Source: Caballeronia novacaledonica (GTDB taxonomy: Bacteria; Pseudomonadota; Gammaproteobacteria; Burkholderiales; Burkholderiaceae). Taken from it: a stretch of 64,000 bases of DNA. Under the pieces are notes generated by a model. The model was not told the DNA's origin. It did no database searches and saw only the letters and a program-made list of their open reading frames with translations. This document shows positions 17,799 through 26,865 of the stretch, piece by piece. A program made the position numbers and the translations under genes. The DNA is taken from positions 160,165 to 224,164 of the forward strand of contig NZ_OGTP01000009.1 of NCBI RefSeq assembly GCF_900258035.1, read 5' to 3'. The first letter of the stretch is position 1, and each line of letters starts with the position of its first letter.

Positions 17799-18326
17799 AT
17801 GAGCTTCAATAACGTACCTTCCGGCCGTGATCTTCCGCAGGATTTCAACGTCATCATCGAGATTCCCGCGCAGAGCGATCCGGTCAAATACGAAGCGGAC
17901 AAGGACATGGGCCTGCTCGTCGTCGATCGCTTCGTCGGCACCGGCATGCGCTATCCGGTCAATTACGGCTTCATTCCGCAGACGCTCTCCGGCGACGGCG
18001 ACCCGGTCGACGTGCTCGTCATCACGCCGTTTCCGCTGCTGGCCGGCTCGGTCGTGCGCGCGCGTGCGCTCGGCATGCTGCAAATGACCGATGAATCCGG
18101 CGTGGACGCGAAGCTCCTCGCCGTGCCGCACGACAAGGTCTGCCCGATGACGGCGAACATCAAGTCCATCGACGACGTGCCCGAATATCTGAAAGACCAG
18201 ATCAAGCACTTCTTCGAGAACTACAAGGCGCTCGAAAAGGGCAAGTGGGTGAAGGTCGAAGGCTGGGCGGGCATCGACGCCGCGCACAAGGAAATCTCGG
18301 AAGGCGTCGCGAACTTCAAGAAGTAA
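17799..18326 (+). CDS. ppa: Inorganic pyrophosphatase (family I)
   Basis: This enzyme hydrolyses pyrophosphate to phosphate, driving biosynthetic reactions in the cytoplasm. It is 175 aa from the ATG at 17799, as in other bacterial family I enzymes. The start MSFNNVPSGRDLPQDFNVII is typical of beta-proteobacteria. The signature with three metal-binding aspartates is GDGDPVDVLV, and NYGFIPQT and KEISEGVANFKK are also present. An in-frame GTG six bases upstream is possible but less likely. A strong hairpin with a T-run follows the stop. Confidence 0.96.
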   Translation: MSFNNVPSGRDLPQDFNVIIEIPAQSDPVKYEADKDMGLLVVDRFVGTGMRYPVNYGFIPQTLSGDGDPVDVLVITPFPLLAGSVVRARALGMLQMTDESGVDAKLLAVPHDKVCPMTANIKSIDDVPEYLKDQIKHFFENYKALEKGKWVKVEGWAGIDAAHKEISEGVANFKK

Positions 18327-18341
18327 GCGCGTTATTCGATG

Positions 18342-18380
18342 AAAACGCCGCCGCGTGTTCGAAGCGCGGCGGCGTTTTTT
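18342..18380. terminator. Terminator between ppa and the convergent GIY-YIG gene
   Basis: A 14 bp stem (AAAACGCCGCCGCG with CGCGGCGGCGTTTT) around a 8-9 nt loop ends in a run of T on the plus strand and of A on the other side. It can therefore act in both directions. It just touches the stop of the minus-strand gene at 18379. Confidence 0.85.
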
Positions 18381-18672
18381 ATTCTTCTTCGCTTGCCTCG
18401 GTCTGGGGCAACAACGATTCGAGCGTCCGCTCTCCCGCGATCAGCGCGCGCTTTTGCTGCGCGGTCAGCCGCTTCACGCGATATTCGGCGCGCAACGCCT
18501 CCGATCTCCCCGCCAGTTCGAACGACGCCAGCACACGCAGCGGTTTTCTTGCACGCGTATAGCGCGCGCCCTTGCCGCTCGCATGCGCGGTGAAGCGCGC
18601 TTCGACGTCCGTCGCGATGCCCGTGTACAGGCTGCCGTCGGCGCATTCGATCAGATAGAGGAACCACGGCAT
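18379..18672 (-). CDS. GIY-YIG nuclease family protein (YhbQ/UPF0213 type)
   Basis: This is a small single-domain protein, 97 aa, whose N-terminus MPWFLYLIECADGSLYTGIATD holds the paired LYLIEC...LYTGI core of the GIY-YIG fold. The conserved RFTAHASGKGARYTR, KPLRVL and sEALRAEYRVKRLT segments are typical of the YhbQ-like branch. Members are found alone in many bacteria and are linked to DNA damage responses, but no firm role is known for this branch. It converges on ppa and shares its terminator. Confidence 0.9.
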   Translation of the reverse strand: MPWFLYLIECADGSLYTGIATDVEARFTAHASGKGARYTRARKPLRVLASFELAGRSEALRAEYRVKRLTAQQKRALIAGERTLESLLPQTEASEEE

Positions 18673-18839
18673 CGCGTTCGTTCGCGTTCGATGAAAGATT
18701 TGCCGCGCATTATCGCCGAAAGCATCGCGCCGGGGCGCTTTTGTCCGCTTCGGCGTGCCGCTGCGACTTGCGCGAAAATAGCCGCTTTCGGGCGCTGTCC
18801 TGAGCGGCGCGCCCCTCGATATTTCAGCGAGGTAGCCTG

Positions 18840-19982
18840 TTGAATCGCGAGGTCGAAATTCATGTGGTCGATGCGCTCACCGAGATCCCGGCCGACGACT
18901 GGAACCGGCTCGCCGGCGATAACCCGTTCGTGCGTCACGCGTTTCTCTCGGCGTTGCAGGAGACGGAATGCGCCGTCAAGCGCACCGGCTGGCGCGCGCA
19001 TCATCTGATATTGAAGCGCGGCGGCGAGTTCGCCGGCGCGATGCCGCTGTATCTGAAGTCGCATTCGCGCGGCGAGTACGTCTTCGATCACGCCTGGGCC
19101 GACGCCTTCGAGCGCCACGGCTTGCGCTACTACCCGAAGGCGCTGTCCGCCGTGCCGTTCTCGCCGGTGACGGGCCCGCGCCTCATCGCCGCGCATCACG
19201 AAGATCGCGTATTGCTCGCGCGTGGCGCCATCGAACTGACGCGGCGTCTCGAGCTTTCGTCGCTGCACGTGCTGTTTCCGCATGCGCAGGATGTGAAAGC
19301 GCTGACGGACGCGGGCTACATGCTGCGCGAAGGCGTGCAGTTCCACTGGGAAAACCTGCCCGGCGACGGCTACGAGAACTTCGACGCCTTCCTCGCGACG
19401 ATGAGCCACGACAAGCGCAAGAAGGTGAAGCAGGATCGCCGGCGCGTGACGGACGCGGGCGTGACGTACACGTGGCTGCGCGGTGCGCAGATCGACGAAA
19501 GCGCGCTCGATTTCTTCTACGACTGTTACGACAACACCTATCGCGAGCACTGGAACGCGCCGTATCTGTCGCGCGAATTCTTCGGCCGGATTCACGCCGA
19601 CGCGCCCGACAGCATCCTGCTCGTGATCGCCGAAGCGGACGGCGAGCGCCTCGCCTGCGCGCTCAACATGATCGGCGGCGACACGATGTACGGCCGTTAC
19701 TGGGGCACGCGCGAGTTCATCTCGGGGCTGCACTTCGAGACGTGCTACATGCAGGGCATCGCGTATTGCATCGAGCACGGGCTCGCGCGCTTCGAGGGCG
19801 GCGCGCAGGGCGTGCACAAGATGTCGCGCGGCCTCTTGCCGACGCCGACGTGGTCCGCGCACTGGATCGCCGATCAGCGCTTTGCGCACGCAATCGCCGA
19901 GTTTCTCGACGCCGAGACGCAGGCGATGGATCAGCACATCGAGGAACTCGAAGCGCACACGCCGTTCCGGAAGAAAACCTGA
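18840..19982 (+). CDS. GNAT-like acyltransferase family protein (DUF482/peptidogalycan-type)
   Basis: This protein of 380 aa belongs to a family with an N-acetyltransferase-like fold related to FemAB (DUF482). Supporting segments are NPFVRHAFLSALQETECAV near the N-terminus, MPLYLKSHSRGEYVFDHAWADA, SHDKRKKVKQDRR and the C-terminal EGGAQGVHKMSRGLLPTPTWSAHW. The start is a TTG at 18840, chosen because GAGGT lies seven bases before it and no in-frame ATG exists near the N-terminus. The role is not known; a transfer onto a cell-wall or lipid component is a family-level guess. It is followed 59 bp later by nadE. Confidence 0.8.
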   Translation: MNREVEIHVVDALTEIPADDWNRLAGDNPFVRHAFLSALQETECAVKRTGWRAHHLILKRGGEFAGAMPLYLKSHSRGEYVFDHAWADAFERHGLRYYPKALSAVPFSPVTGPRLIAAHHEDRVLLARGAIELTRRLELSSLHVLFPHAQDVKALTDAGYMLREGVQFHWENLPGDGYENFDAFLATMSHDKRKKVKQDRRRVTDAGVTYTWLRGAQIDESALDFFYDCYDNTYREHWNAPYLSREFFGRIHADAPDSILLVIAEADGERLACALNMIGGDTMYGRYWGTREFISGLHFETCYMQGIAYCIEHGLARFEGGAQGVHKMSRGLLPTPTWSAHWIADQRFAHAIAEFLDAETQAMDQHIEELEAHTPFRKKT

Positions 19983-20041
19983 TGCGATAATCGTCGGGGT
20001 CTTTCATCGCATACCGTTGCCGCCGCAACACGCGCACATCC

Positions 20042-22105
20042 ATGTCGACTATGAGCAGAAACTTCTTCAACCTGTACAGCCACGACTTCGCGCGCGTCGC
20101 GGTCGGCGTTCCGGCCTGCAAGGTGGCCGATCCGGCGTTCAACGCCGCGCAGACGATCGAACTGGCGAAAGAGGCGGCCGCGCGCGGCGCGGTGCTCGTC
20201 GCGTTTCCCGAACTCGGCATTTCCGCCTACACCTGCGACGACCTCTTCCATCAGCGCGCCTTGCTCGATGCCTGCGAAGACGCGCTGCAAAGCATTCTCG
20301 ACGCGTCGAAGGGATTGAATATCGCGATGATCGTCGGCGCGCCGATCAAGGCGGAGCACAAGCTCTTCAACTGCGCGATCGTCATCGCGGATGGCTTCAT
20401 TCGCGGCGTCGTGCCGAAGAGTTATCTGCCGAACTACGGCGAGTTCTACGAAGCGCGTCAGTTCAGTCCCGCCGACGCCGCCGCGACGAACACGCTCACG
20501 CTTTGCGGTCAGGACGTGCCGTTCGGCGCGTCGCTGCTGTTCCAGATCAAGGACCTTCCGCTCTTCAGATTCCACGTCGAAATTTGCGAGGACGTGTGGG
20601 TGCCGATTCCGCCGTCGTCGTTCGCGGCGCTCGCGGGCGCCACCGTGCTCGTGAATCTGTCGGCGTCGAACATCGTCGTGGGCAAGTCGGCGTACCGGCA
20701 TCAGCTCGTCGGGCAGCAGTCGGCGCGTTGCGTCGCGGCGTATCTGTACACGTCGGCGGGCAATGGCGAATCGTCCACCGATCTCGCCTGGGACGGGCAG
20801 GGCCTCATCTACGAGAACGGCGAGCTGCTCGCGGAATCCGAGCGCTTCTCGGACCGCTCGCATCTGATCTTCGCCGATGTCGATCTCGAACGGCTCTCGC
20901 GCGAGCGCATGCGGCAAACCACGTTCGGCCGCTCGACGCATCGGCATGCAAGCGAAGTCGAACAGTTCGATGTCGTCGAATTTCCGCTCTCCGTGCCGGC
21001 CGACGCGAAGCTGCCGCTCGAACGCCGCGTCGCGCGCTTTCCCTACGTGCCCGCCGACGCCGCCCGCCGCGACGAACGATGCAACGAGGTCTACAACATC
21101 CAGGTGCAGGCGCTGTTGCAGCGGCTTCAGTCGTCGGGCATGTCGAAGGTCGTCATCGGCATTTCGGGCGGGCTCGACTCGACGCATGCACTGCTCGTGT
21201 GCGCGAAGGCGATGGACCGTCTCGGCTTGCCGCGCTCGAACATCCTCGCCTATACGATGCCCGGCTTCGCCACCAGCGACCGCACGCTGCGCCAGGCGCG
21301 CGAGTTGATGGAAGTCGTCGGCTGCACCGCGAGCGAGATCGACATCCGGCCGAGCTGCATGCAGATGCTGACGGACATCGGCCATCCGCACGGTTCGGGC
21401 GCCGAGCAGTACGACATCACGTACGAAAACGTGCAGGCCGGCGAACGCACGAGCCACCTGTTCAGGCTCGCGAATCTGAACAACGCGATCGTCATCGGCA
21501 CGGGCGATCTGAGCGAGCTGGCACTTGGTTGGTGCACCTATGGAGTGGGCGATCACATGTCCCACTACAACGTCAACGCGAGCGTGCCGAAGACCTTGAT
21601 TACGCATCTGGTGCGCTGGGTCGCGGAGTCGGGGCAGATCGGCGACACCGGAAGCGACGTGCTCGAAAACGTTCTGAGCACCGACATCAGTCCGGAACTC
21701 ATCCCCGGCAAGACGAGCGGCGTGGTCGAGCAGAAGACGGAAAGCGTCATCGGTCCATACGAATTGCAGGACTTCAATCTCTACTACACGCTGCGCTTCG
21801 GTTTTGCACCAACGAAGGTCGCGTTTCTCGCGCTGCACGCATGGCGCAATCGCGATGCGGGCGCGTGGCCCGAAGGCCCGGCCGTCGCGCGGAATCAATA
21901 CGACCTCGGCGCGATCCGCAAGAATCTGCGGATCTTTCTCGATCGGTTCTTCCGCACGAGCCAGTTCAAGCGGTCGTGCATTCCGAACGCGCCGAAGGTG
22001 GGATCGGGCGGCTCGCTTTCGCCGCGCGGCGACTGGCGCGCGCCGAGCGACGGACAGGCGACGGTATGGCTCAAGGACCTCGAACGCGTGCCCGAGAAAG
22101 AGTGA
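20042..22105 (+). CDS. nadE: Glutamine-dependent NAD+ synthetase
   Basis: This enzyme makes NAD+ from nicotinic acid adenine dinucleotide, using ammonia released from glutamine. It has 687 aa, close to the long two-domain form found in Mycobacterium (about 680). The N-terminal nitrilase-like glutaminase has its full triad: Glu57 (FPELG), Lys126 (VPKSYLPNY) and Cys182 (EICEDVW). The C-terminal synthetase has the P-loop-like SGGLDST near residue 376. Two close ATGs (20042 and 20051) are possible starts. It is followed by the P-II gene 140 bp later. Confidence 0.95.
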   Translation: MSTMSRNFFNLYSHDFARVAVGVPACKVADPAFNAAQTIELAKEAAARGAVLVAFPELGISAYTCDDLFHQRALLDACEDALQSILDASKGLNIAMIVGAPIKAEHKLFNCAIVIADGFIRGVVPKSYLPNYGEFYEARQFSPADAAATNTLTLCGQDVPFGASLLFQIKDLPLFRFHVEICEDVWVPIPPSSFAALAGATVLVNLSASNIVVGKSAYRHQLVGQQSARCVAAYLYTSAGNGESSTDLAWDGQGLIYENGELLAESERFSDRSHLIFADVDLERLSRERMRQTTFGRSTHRHASEVEQFDVVEFPLSVPADAKLPLERRVARFPYVPADAARRDERCNEVYNIQVQALLQRLQSSGMSKVVIGISGGLDSTHALLVCAKAMDRLGLPRSNILAYTMPGFATSDRTLRQARELMEVVGCTASEIDIRPSCMQMLTDIGHPHGSGAEQYDITYENVQAGERTSHLFRLANLNNAIVIGTGDLSELALGWCTYGVGDHMSHYNVNASVPKTLITHLVRWVAESGQIGDTGSDVLENVLSTDISPELIPGKTSGVVEQKTESVIGPYELQDFNLYYTLRFGFAPTKVAFLALHAWRNRDAGAWPEGPAVARNQYDLGAIRKNLRIFLDRFFRTSQFKRSCIPNAPKVGSGGSLSPRGDWRAPSDGQATVWLKDLERVPEKE

Positions 22106-22221
22106 TGCCGCTGGTTATCTTTAACGCCTCGCGCGTTTCCGCACCGCTTGCTCGATGAAACGCGGCTAGAATCGAAAACATCTGCCCCACGCGGGGCACG
22201 ACGTTTTTTCGAACCCCTTGA

Positions 22222-22584
<363 letters not shown>

Positions 22585-22611
22585 GCGCCCGCGTTTTCGT
22601 TTCGCCGATCC

Positions 22612-22637
22612 GGCCCGCCGTTCGCGCGGGCCTTTTT
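22612..22637 (+). terminator. Rho-independent terminator after glnB
   Basis: A GGCCCGC/GCGGGCC stem is followed by TTTTT, 28 bp after the glnB stop. Confidence 0.8.
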
Positions 22638-22771
22638 CCTTCATCGTTCGAATCGCGCATGCACCAGCGCGATGCCCGATTTTTTCAGCCCGTTTTATTG
22701 CCTGACCGCAGGATTGACGCGCCCGTGCGGTAACATCGAATTCCAGTTATTTTTTTGTAAGGAATCGCTCG

Positions 22772-24529
22772 ATGCATCACGCGATCGGCTTCATTCAGGA
22801 TCTCGCGGTGATCATGGCCATCGCGGGCGTCGTGACGGTGCTGTTTCACCGTTTGCGGCAGCCGGTCGTTCTGGGCTATATCGCCGCGGGCGTGATCATC
22901 GGGCCGTACACGCCGCCGTTCAATCTCATTCACGACGAAGCGACGATCCAGACGCTCGGCGAACTGGGCGTCGTCTTTCTGATGTTTTCGCTCGGGCTCG
23001 AATTCAGTCTGCGCAAGCTCTTCAAGGTCGGCGCGACGGCTTTCGTCGCCGCGCTCTCGGAAATCGTGCTGATGATCTGGGTCGGCTACGAGATCGGGCG
23101 ATGGTTCGAGTGGAGCGCGATGGACTCGCTCTTTCTCGGCGCGATGCTCGCGATTTCCTCGACGACGATCATCGTCAAGGCGCTCTCCGAGCTCGGCATG
23201 AAGGGCGAGAACTTCGCGCAGATCGTATTCGGCATTCTGATCGTCGAGGACATTCTCGCAATCGCGATGCTCGTGCTGCTTTCCGGCATTGCGCAGACGG
23301 GCTCGGTGAGCGCGGGCGTCGCGTTCGTCACGCTCGGCAAGCTGCTGCTCTTCATGACGGTTTCGCTCATCGTCGGCATTCTGACGGTGCCGCGCGCGCT
23401 CAATTACGTGGCGCGCGCGAAGAGCGACGAGATGCTGCTCGTCACCGTGCTCGGCTTCTGCTTCGGCTTTTGCCTGCTCGTCGTGAAGCTCGATTATTCG
23501 ATCGCGCTCGGCGCATTTCTGATCGGCGCGATCATGGCGGAGTCGAAGCATCTCGCGCGCATCGAGCATCTGATCGCGCCCGTGCGCGACATGTTTTCGG
23601 CGATCTTCTTCGTGACCATCGGCCTCTTGCTGAATCCGGCGGTGCTCGTCGATTACGCATGGCCGATCGCCGTCATCACCTTCGCCGTCGTGCTCGGCAA
23701 GATCGTCTCGTGCGGGCTCGGCACCTTCCTCGCGGGCAAGGACGGCCGCACATCGATGCGCGTCGGCATGAGCGTCTCGCAGATCGGCGAGTTCTCGTTC
23801 ATCATCGCGTCGCTCGGGCTGTCGCTCAAGGTCACGAGCAGCTTTCTCTATCCGATCGCGGTCGCCGTGTCCGCGCTCACGACGCTCTTCACGCCGTATC
23901 TGATCCGCGCCGCCGATCCGCTCACGATGCGCCTCGCCCGCGCGATGCCCGCGCCGCTCGCGCATACGTTCGGTCTCTACTCGCAGTGGCTCGCGAGCCT
24001 CACGCCCGTCTCCGGCGGCCCGACGCTCTTCTCGATGACCCGGCGCATCGTCCTGCAGATCGCTTTGAATCTCGCGCTCGTCGCGGCGATTTTTCTCGGC
24101 GCGTCGTATTCGGCGCCGTTCGCGTCGGGCTATCTGGCGCGCTGGCTCGACACCGACAACGCGCAGCGCGTCGTGCTGTGGGGCGCGGCGCTCGTGATCG
24201 CGCTGCCGTTTCTGGTCGCGGTGTATCGCAAGCTCGAATCGCTCGCGCTGCTGCTTGCCGAAGTGAGCGTGCAGCCCGCGAAAGCCGGCCGCTTCACGCG
24301 CGCCATCCGCCTGGGCGTTTCCGGGCTGATTCCGATCGTCGCGATGTTCGGCGTCTTTCTGCTCGTCGCGGCGCTCTCGGGCGGCATTCTTCCGCCGTTC
24401 GGCCTGATGGTCGGCGTGCTGCTGTGCGCGGCGCTCCTGCTGACGGTGCTATGGCGCTGGTGCGTGAAAATCCACGCGACGATGCAGATCGCGTTGCGCG
24501 AGACCTTCGAGGAACCGCGCGATCATTGA
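22772..24529 (+). CDS. Monovalent cation:proton antiporter, CPA2 family (KefB/YbaL-like membrane domain)
   Basis: This is an inner-membrane protein of 585 aa with about 12-13 hydrophobic segments. It has the CPA2 hallmarks: GYIAAGVIIGPYTPPF in TM2, FSLGLEFSLRKL, the discontinuous-helix region AISSTTIIVKAL and ILIVEDILAI with its acidic pair. AFLIGAIMAESKHLARIE and GLLLNP come later. Unlike KefB, KefC and YbaL it ends without a C-terminal Rossmann (TrkA-N) domain; instead it has a final hydrophobic region and a short charged tail (LRETFEEPRDH). The start is supported by AAGGA. The transported ion (K+ or Na+) is unknown. Confidence 0.88.
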   Translation: MHHAIGFIQDLAVIMAIAGVVTVLFHRLRQPVVLGYIAAGVIIGPYTPPFNLIHDEATIQTLGELGVVFLMFSLGLEFSLRKLFKVGATAFVAALSEIVLMIWVGYEIGRWFEWSAMDSLFLGAMLAISSTTIIVKALSELGMKGENFAQIVFGILIVEDILAIAMLVLLSGIAQTGSVSAGVAFVTLGKLLLFMTVSLIVGILTVPRALNYVARAKSDEMLLVTVLGFCFGFCLLVVKLDYSIALGAFLIGAIMAESKHLARIEHLIAPVRDMFSAIFFVTIGLLLNPAVLVDYAWPIAVITFAVVLGKIVSCGLGTFLAGKDGRTSMRVGMSVSQIGEFSFIIASLGLSLKVTSSFLYPIAVAVSALTTLFTPYLIRAADPLTMRLARAMPAPLAHTFGLYSQWLASLTPVSGGPTLFSMTRRIVLQIALNLALVAAIFLGASYSAPFASGYLARWLDTDNAQRVVLWGAALVIALPFLVAVYRKLESLALLLAEVSVQPAKAGRFTRAIRLGVSGLIPIVAMFGVFLLVAALSGGILPPFGLMVGVLLCAALLLTVLWRWCVKIHATMQIALRETFEEPRDH

Positions 24530-24615
24530 CGGCTTTCCTCACGGGATAGCCCTGAGAGCGGCGCATCGCGGGTTCCCGCGATAATGTGAGCCTATGTGAC
24601 CAAATGTGTGCTGGT

Positions 24616-24644
24616 TTGCCCCGCCCAGGTCTGAGGCGGATAAT
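24616..24644 (+). promoter_or_regulatory. Candidate sigma-70 promoter of the glutamine amidotransferase gene
   Basis: TTGCCC (24616-24621) and GATAAT (24639-24644) are 17 bp apart. Transcription from about 24651 would leave a short leader to the ATG at 24692. It also argues against an in-frame TTG start at 24644. Confidence 0.5.
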
Positions 24645-24691
24645 TGGGGTTTGTGCACTCTCCTTACGGCGTTCGAGCGCCTGAATCCGGA

Positions 24692-26023
24692 ATGAGCGAT
24701 AACAAAACATCCAACGACGCAGGCACCACCGACGCGCGCCGCACCGGCGCCGATTCCCAAGCCGCGCCACGCAGCGCGAATCCCACGGCGCCGCCCGAGG
24801 CGGCGGCAGCGGCCTCGGCGCCCGGCCCGAAGGCGAGCGCGGCCGAGCGGGCCTCGACGGATGCGCCTTCGAGCGCATCGAACGTCGAACCGGTCGATAC
24901 GGCGCAGGAATCCGCGGTGCGCGAACCGCAGCGCACAGCCGGCAAGCCCAGGACGAGCCTCGCCGAGAATTTCGAAGCCGCGACAGACGCGGAAGCCGCC
25001 AGCATGGCCAGCGCGCAATCCGCGGCATCCGATTCCCCGACCGGCCGCGCGACCGTCCTGCCGCCCGAGTTCACGGAAGCGCCGGATTTCGGCAAGCTCA
25101 ATCCGCCGCCGCTGCCGTTGCACGAACAGGCGGCGCCGGCACAGCCCGCATATCTCAAGCATTCGGACTCGGCGTGGTCCGTGTTCGGCCGGATCATCGC
25201 GGCGCGTGCGCGTCAGATCTTCGACCGTGCGGGTCAGCGCATCACGCAACGCACGTTGCGCATCGGCGTGTCGGCGCGCATCTTCCACCCCGAGCCGGGC
25301 GCGAAAGGCCTGCGCGGCAAGACGCTGCAATATCTGGAGGAATCGATCGCGCATTGGGTCATGTCGCGCGATGTGCTCGTGTTCATGATTCCGACGGTCG
25401 GCCATCAAGGGATGCTGCATCCGAGCAACATTCGTCTGCGCGACTATGCGAAGCATCTCGACGGCCTGCTCCTGCAAGGCGGCGCCGACGTTTCTCCGCA
25501 GTCCTACGAGGAAGCGACGACGCGTCCCGAATGGCCCGGCGACCGCGTGCGCGACATGTACGAGCTGGAACTGCTGCATGAGTTCGTCGAGTCGGGCAAG
25601 CCGGTGCTCGGGGTGTGTCGTGGCTGTCAGTTGATCAACGTGGCGTTCGGCGGCACGCTCTACGGCGATATCGCCACGGATGTCCCCACGGCGGGTCTCC
25701 ACGTCAGCGAGCACTACGACCAGCATCGCCATGCAATCCGCTTCCCGGATGGCTCCACGCTCGTCAACATGTTCCCGAATCAGCGCGAAGCGATCGTCAA
25801 CTCGATCCACCATCAGGCGGTGAAGTCGGTCGGGCGCGATCTGAACATCGAGGCGGTGTCGGCGTCGGACGGGATCATCGAGGCGGTGCGTTACCGGAAA
25901 TCGCCGTTCGTCGTCGGTGTGCAGTGGCACCCGGAGTTTCATCGGGCGGGCGGCGCGGAACTGCTCGATTGCACGCCGTTGCTCGATACGTTCCTGCGCG
26001 TCGCGCGCGAGACGCGCTTCTGA
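24692..26023 (+). CDS. Gamma-glutamyl-gamma-aminobutyrate hydrolase family protein with long disordered N-terminus
   Basis: This is a class-I glutamine amidotransferase-like hydrolase (peptidase C26, PuuD type), 443 aa. The catalytic domain starts near residue 187 (LRIGVSARIFHPE). Its nucleophile elbow VCRGCQLIN puts the cysteine near residue 308, and VQWHPEFHRAGG carries the catalytic His and Glu. The first 165 residues or so are rich in Ala, Ser, Pro and Thr with no clear fold, and no signal peptide was seen. Plain PuuD proteins have about 250 residues, so the N-terminus is an addition. The substrate is unproven: gamma-glutamyl-GABA from putrescine breakdown is the family example, but no puu genes are nearby. 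Confidence 0.88.
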   Translation: MSDNKTSNDAGTTDARRTGADSQAAPRSANPTAPPEAAAAASAPGPKASAAERASTDAPSSASNVEPVDTAQESAVREPQRTAGKPRTSLAENFEAATDAEAASMASAQSAASDSPTGRATVLPPEFTEAPDFGKLNPPPLPLHEQAAPAQPAYLKHSDSAWSVFGRIIAARARQIFDRAGQRITQRTLRIGVSARIFHPEPGAKGLRGKTLQYLEESIAHWVMSRDVLVFMIPTVGHQGMLHPSNIRLRDYAKHLDGLLLQGGADVSPQSYEEATTRPEWPGDRVRDMYELELLHEFVESGKPVLGVCRGCQLINVAFGGTLYGDIATDVPTAGLHVSEHYDQHRHAIRFPDGSTLVNMFPNQREAIVNSIHHQAVKSVGRDLNIEAVSASDGIIEAVRYRKSPFVVGVQWHPEFHRAGGAELLDCTPLLDTFLRVARETRF

Positions 26024-26051
26024 TCCGACGCGCGTTCGATACGTCGCAAAG

Positions 26052-26085
26052 CAAGAAGGCCCGCTCGGTTCGAGCGGGCCTTCTT
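26052..26085. terminator. Bidirectional terminator
   Basis: GAAGGCCCGCTCG and CGAGCGGGCCTTC form a 13 bp stem with a very short loop. It sits between the convergent amidotransferase gene (plus) and the DUF2968 gene (minus). The T-tract is only TTCTTC, so efficiency is uncertain. Confidence 0.7.
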
Positions 26086-26110
26086 CGTATTCAGGCGCGT
26101 TGTGCCGATC

Positions 26111-26815
26111 TCAACGCGATGGCATCACGCTCACCGGCGCGAGTCCCGCTTCCGTCTGCTTCTGAAGCTGTTCGACCTGCATCTGCAGCGCGCGCAGCTT
26201 GCGTTCGGCTTCGAGCTTGTCCGTCTGCAGCATGGCGGATTCGGCCTGCAATTGCTGCTGACGCTGCGACACCTGCGAATCCTGCTGTTGCGCGAGCTGG
26301 AGGTCGGCGGTGAGGCGGTTCGCGCGATCGGCCGATTTCGCGATCACGCGTTCGAGCAGCGCCTTCTGCGCCTGCAATTGCGTGCGACGGATTTCGCCGT
26401 CGGCGAGTTCGAAGCTCTTGCGCGAGAACTGCGCGTAGATCGATTCGGCGCGGGCTGCGTCCTGCGTCTTGACGACGCGCCACCAGCGCGCGTCTTGCGA
26501 AAGCGCGACGTAGTAGACCATTTCTTGCGCGAGGAAGAAGAGCTTCGCGCCGTAGTTGCCGTTGTGCGTCGCGCGCATTTCCGTGAGGCTTCCCGTCTGC
26601 GTGAGCGCCTGCAACTCGGCGATGTTGCCTTCGACGCGCGGCGCGTTCGAATCGGCGTTCAGGTCGGACAGGTCTTCGAGCGCTGCCTGCGCGCGTTCGC
26701 TTGCGGCTTGCGCCGTCGCGGGCGCCGCGAACGTGTTCGTGAGCGGCGCAAGCAAGCCGCAGAGAGACAGGGCGAGCGTGAGCGTCGCGTAACGGAGATG
26801 ACTGAATTGCATCAT
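26111..26815 (-). CDS. DUF2968 domain-containing exported protein
   Basis: This protein has 234 aa and belongs to DUF2968, a family largely found in Burkholderia and relatives, with no known function. A signal peptide is present (LTLALSLCGLLAPLTNTFAAP; cleavage around residue 30). The family core includes TEMRATHNGNYGAKLFF, MVYYVALSQDARWWRVVKTQD and ARAESIYAQFSRKSFELADGEIRRTQLQ. It is followed by a long Gln-rich helical stretch likely to form a coiled coil (about residues 150-222). It lies 50 bp downstream of an unknown one-TM protein on the same strand. Confidence 0.85.
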   Translation of the reverse strand: MMQFSHLRYATLTLALSLCGLLAPLTNTFAAPATAQAASERAQAALEDLSDLNADSNAPRVEGNIAELQALTQTGSLTEMRATHNGNYGAKLFFLAQEMVYYVALSQDARWWRVVKTQDAARAESIYAQFSRKSFELADGEIRRTQLQAQKALLERVIAKSADRANRLTADLQLAQQQDSQVSQRQQQLQAESAMLQTDKLEAERKLRALQMQVEQLQKQTEAGLAPVSVMPSR

Positions 26816-26865
26816 GTGGCGTCGTGGCCGAAAGGGTTGATCGGACTGGCGTGGCGTATCGCGGG

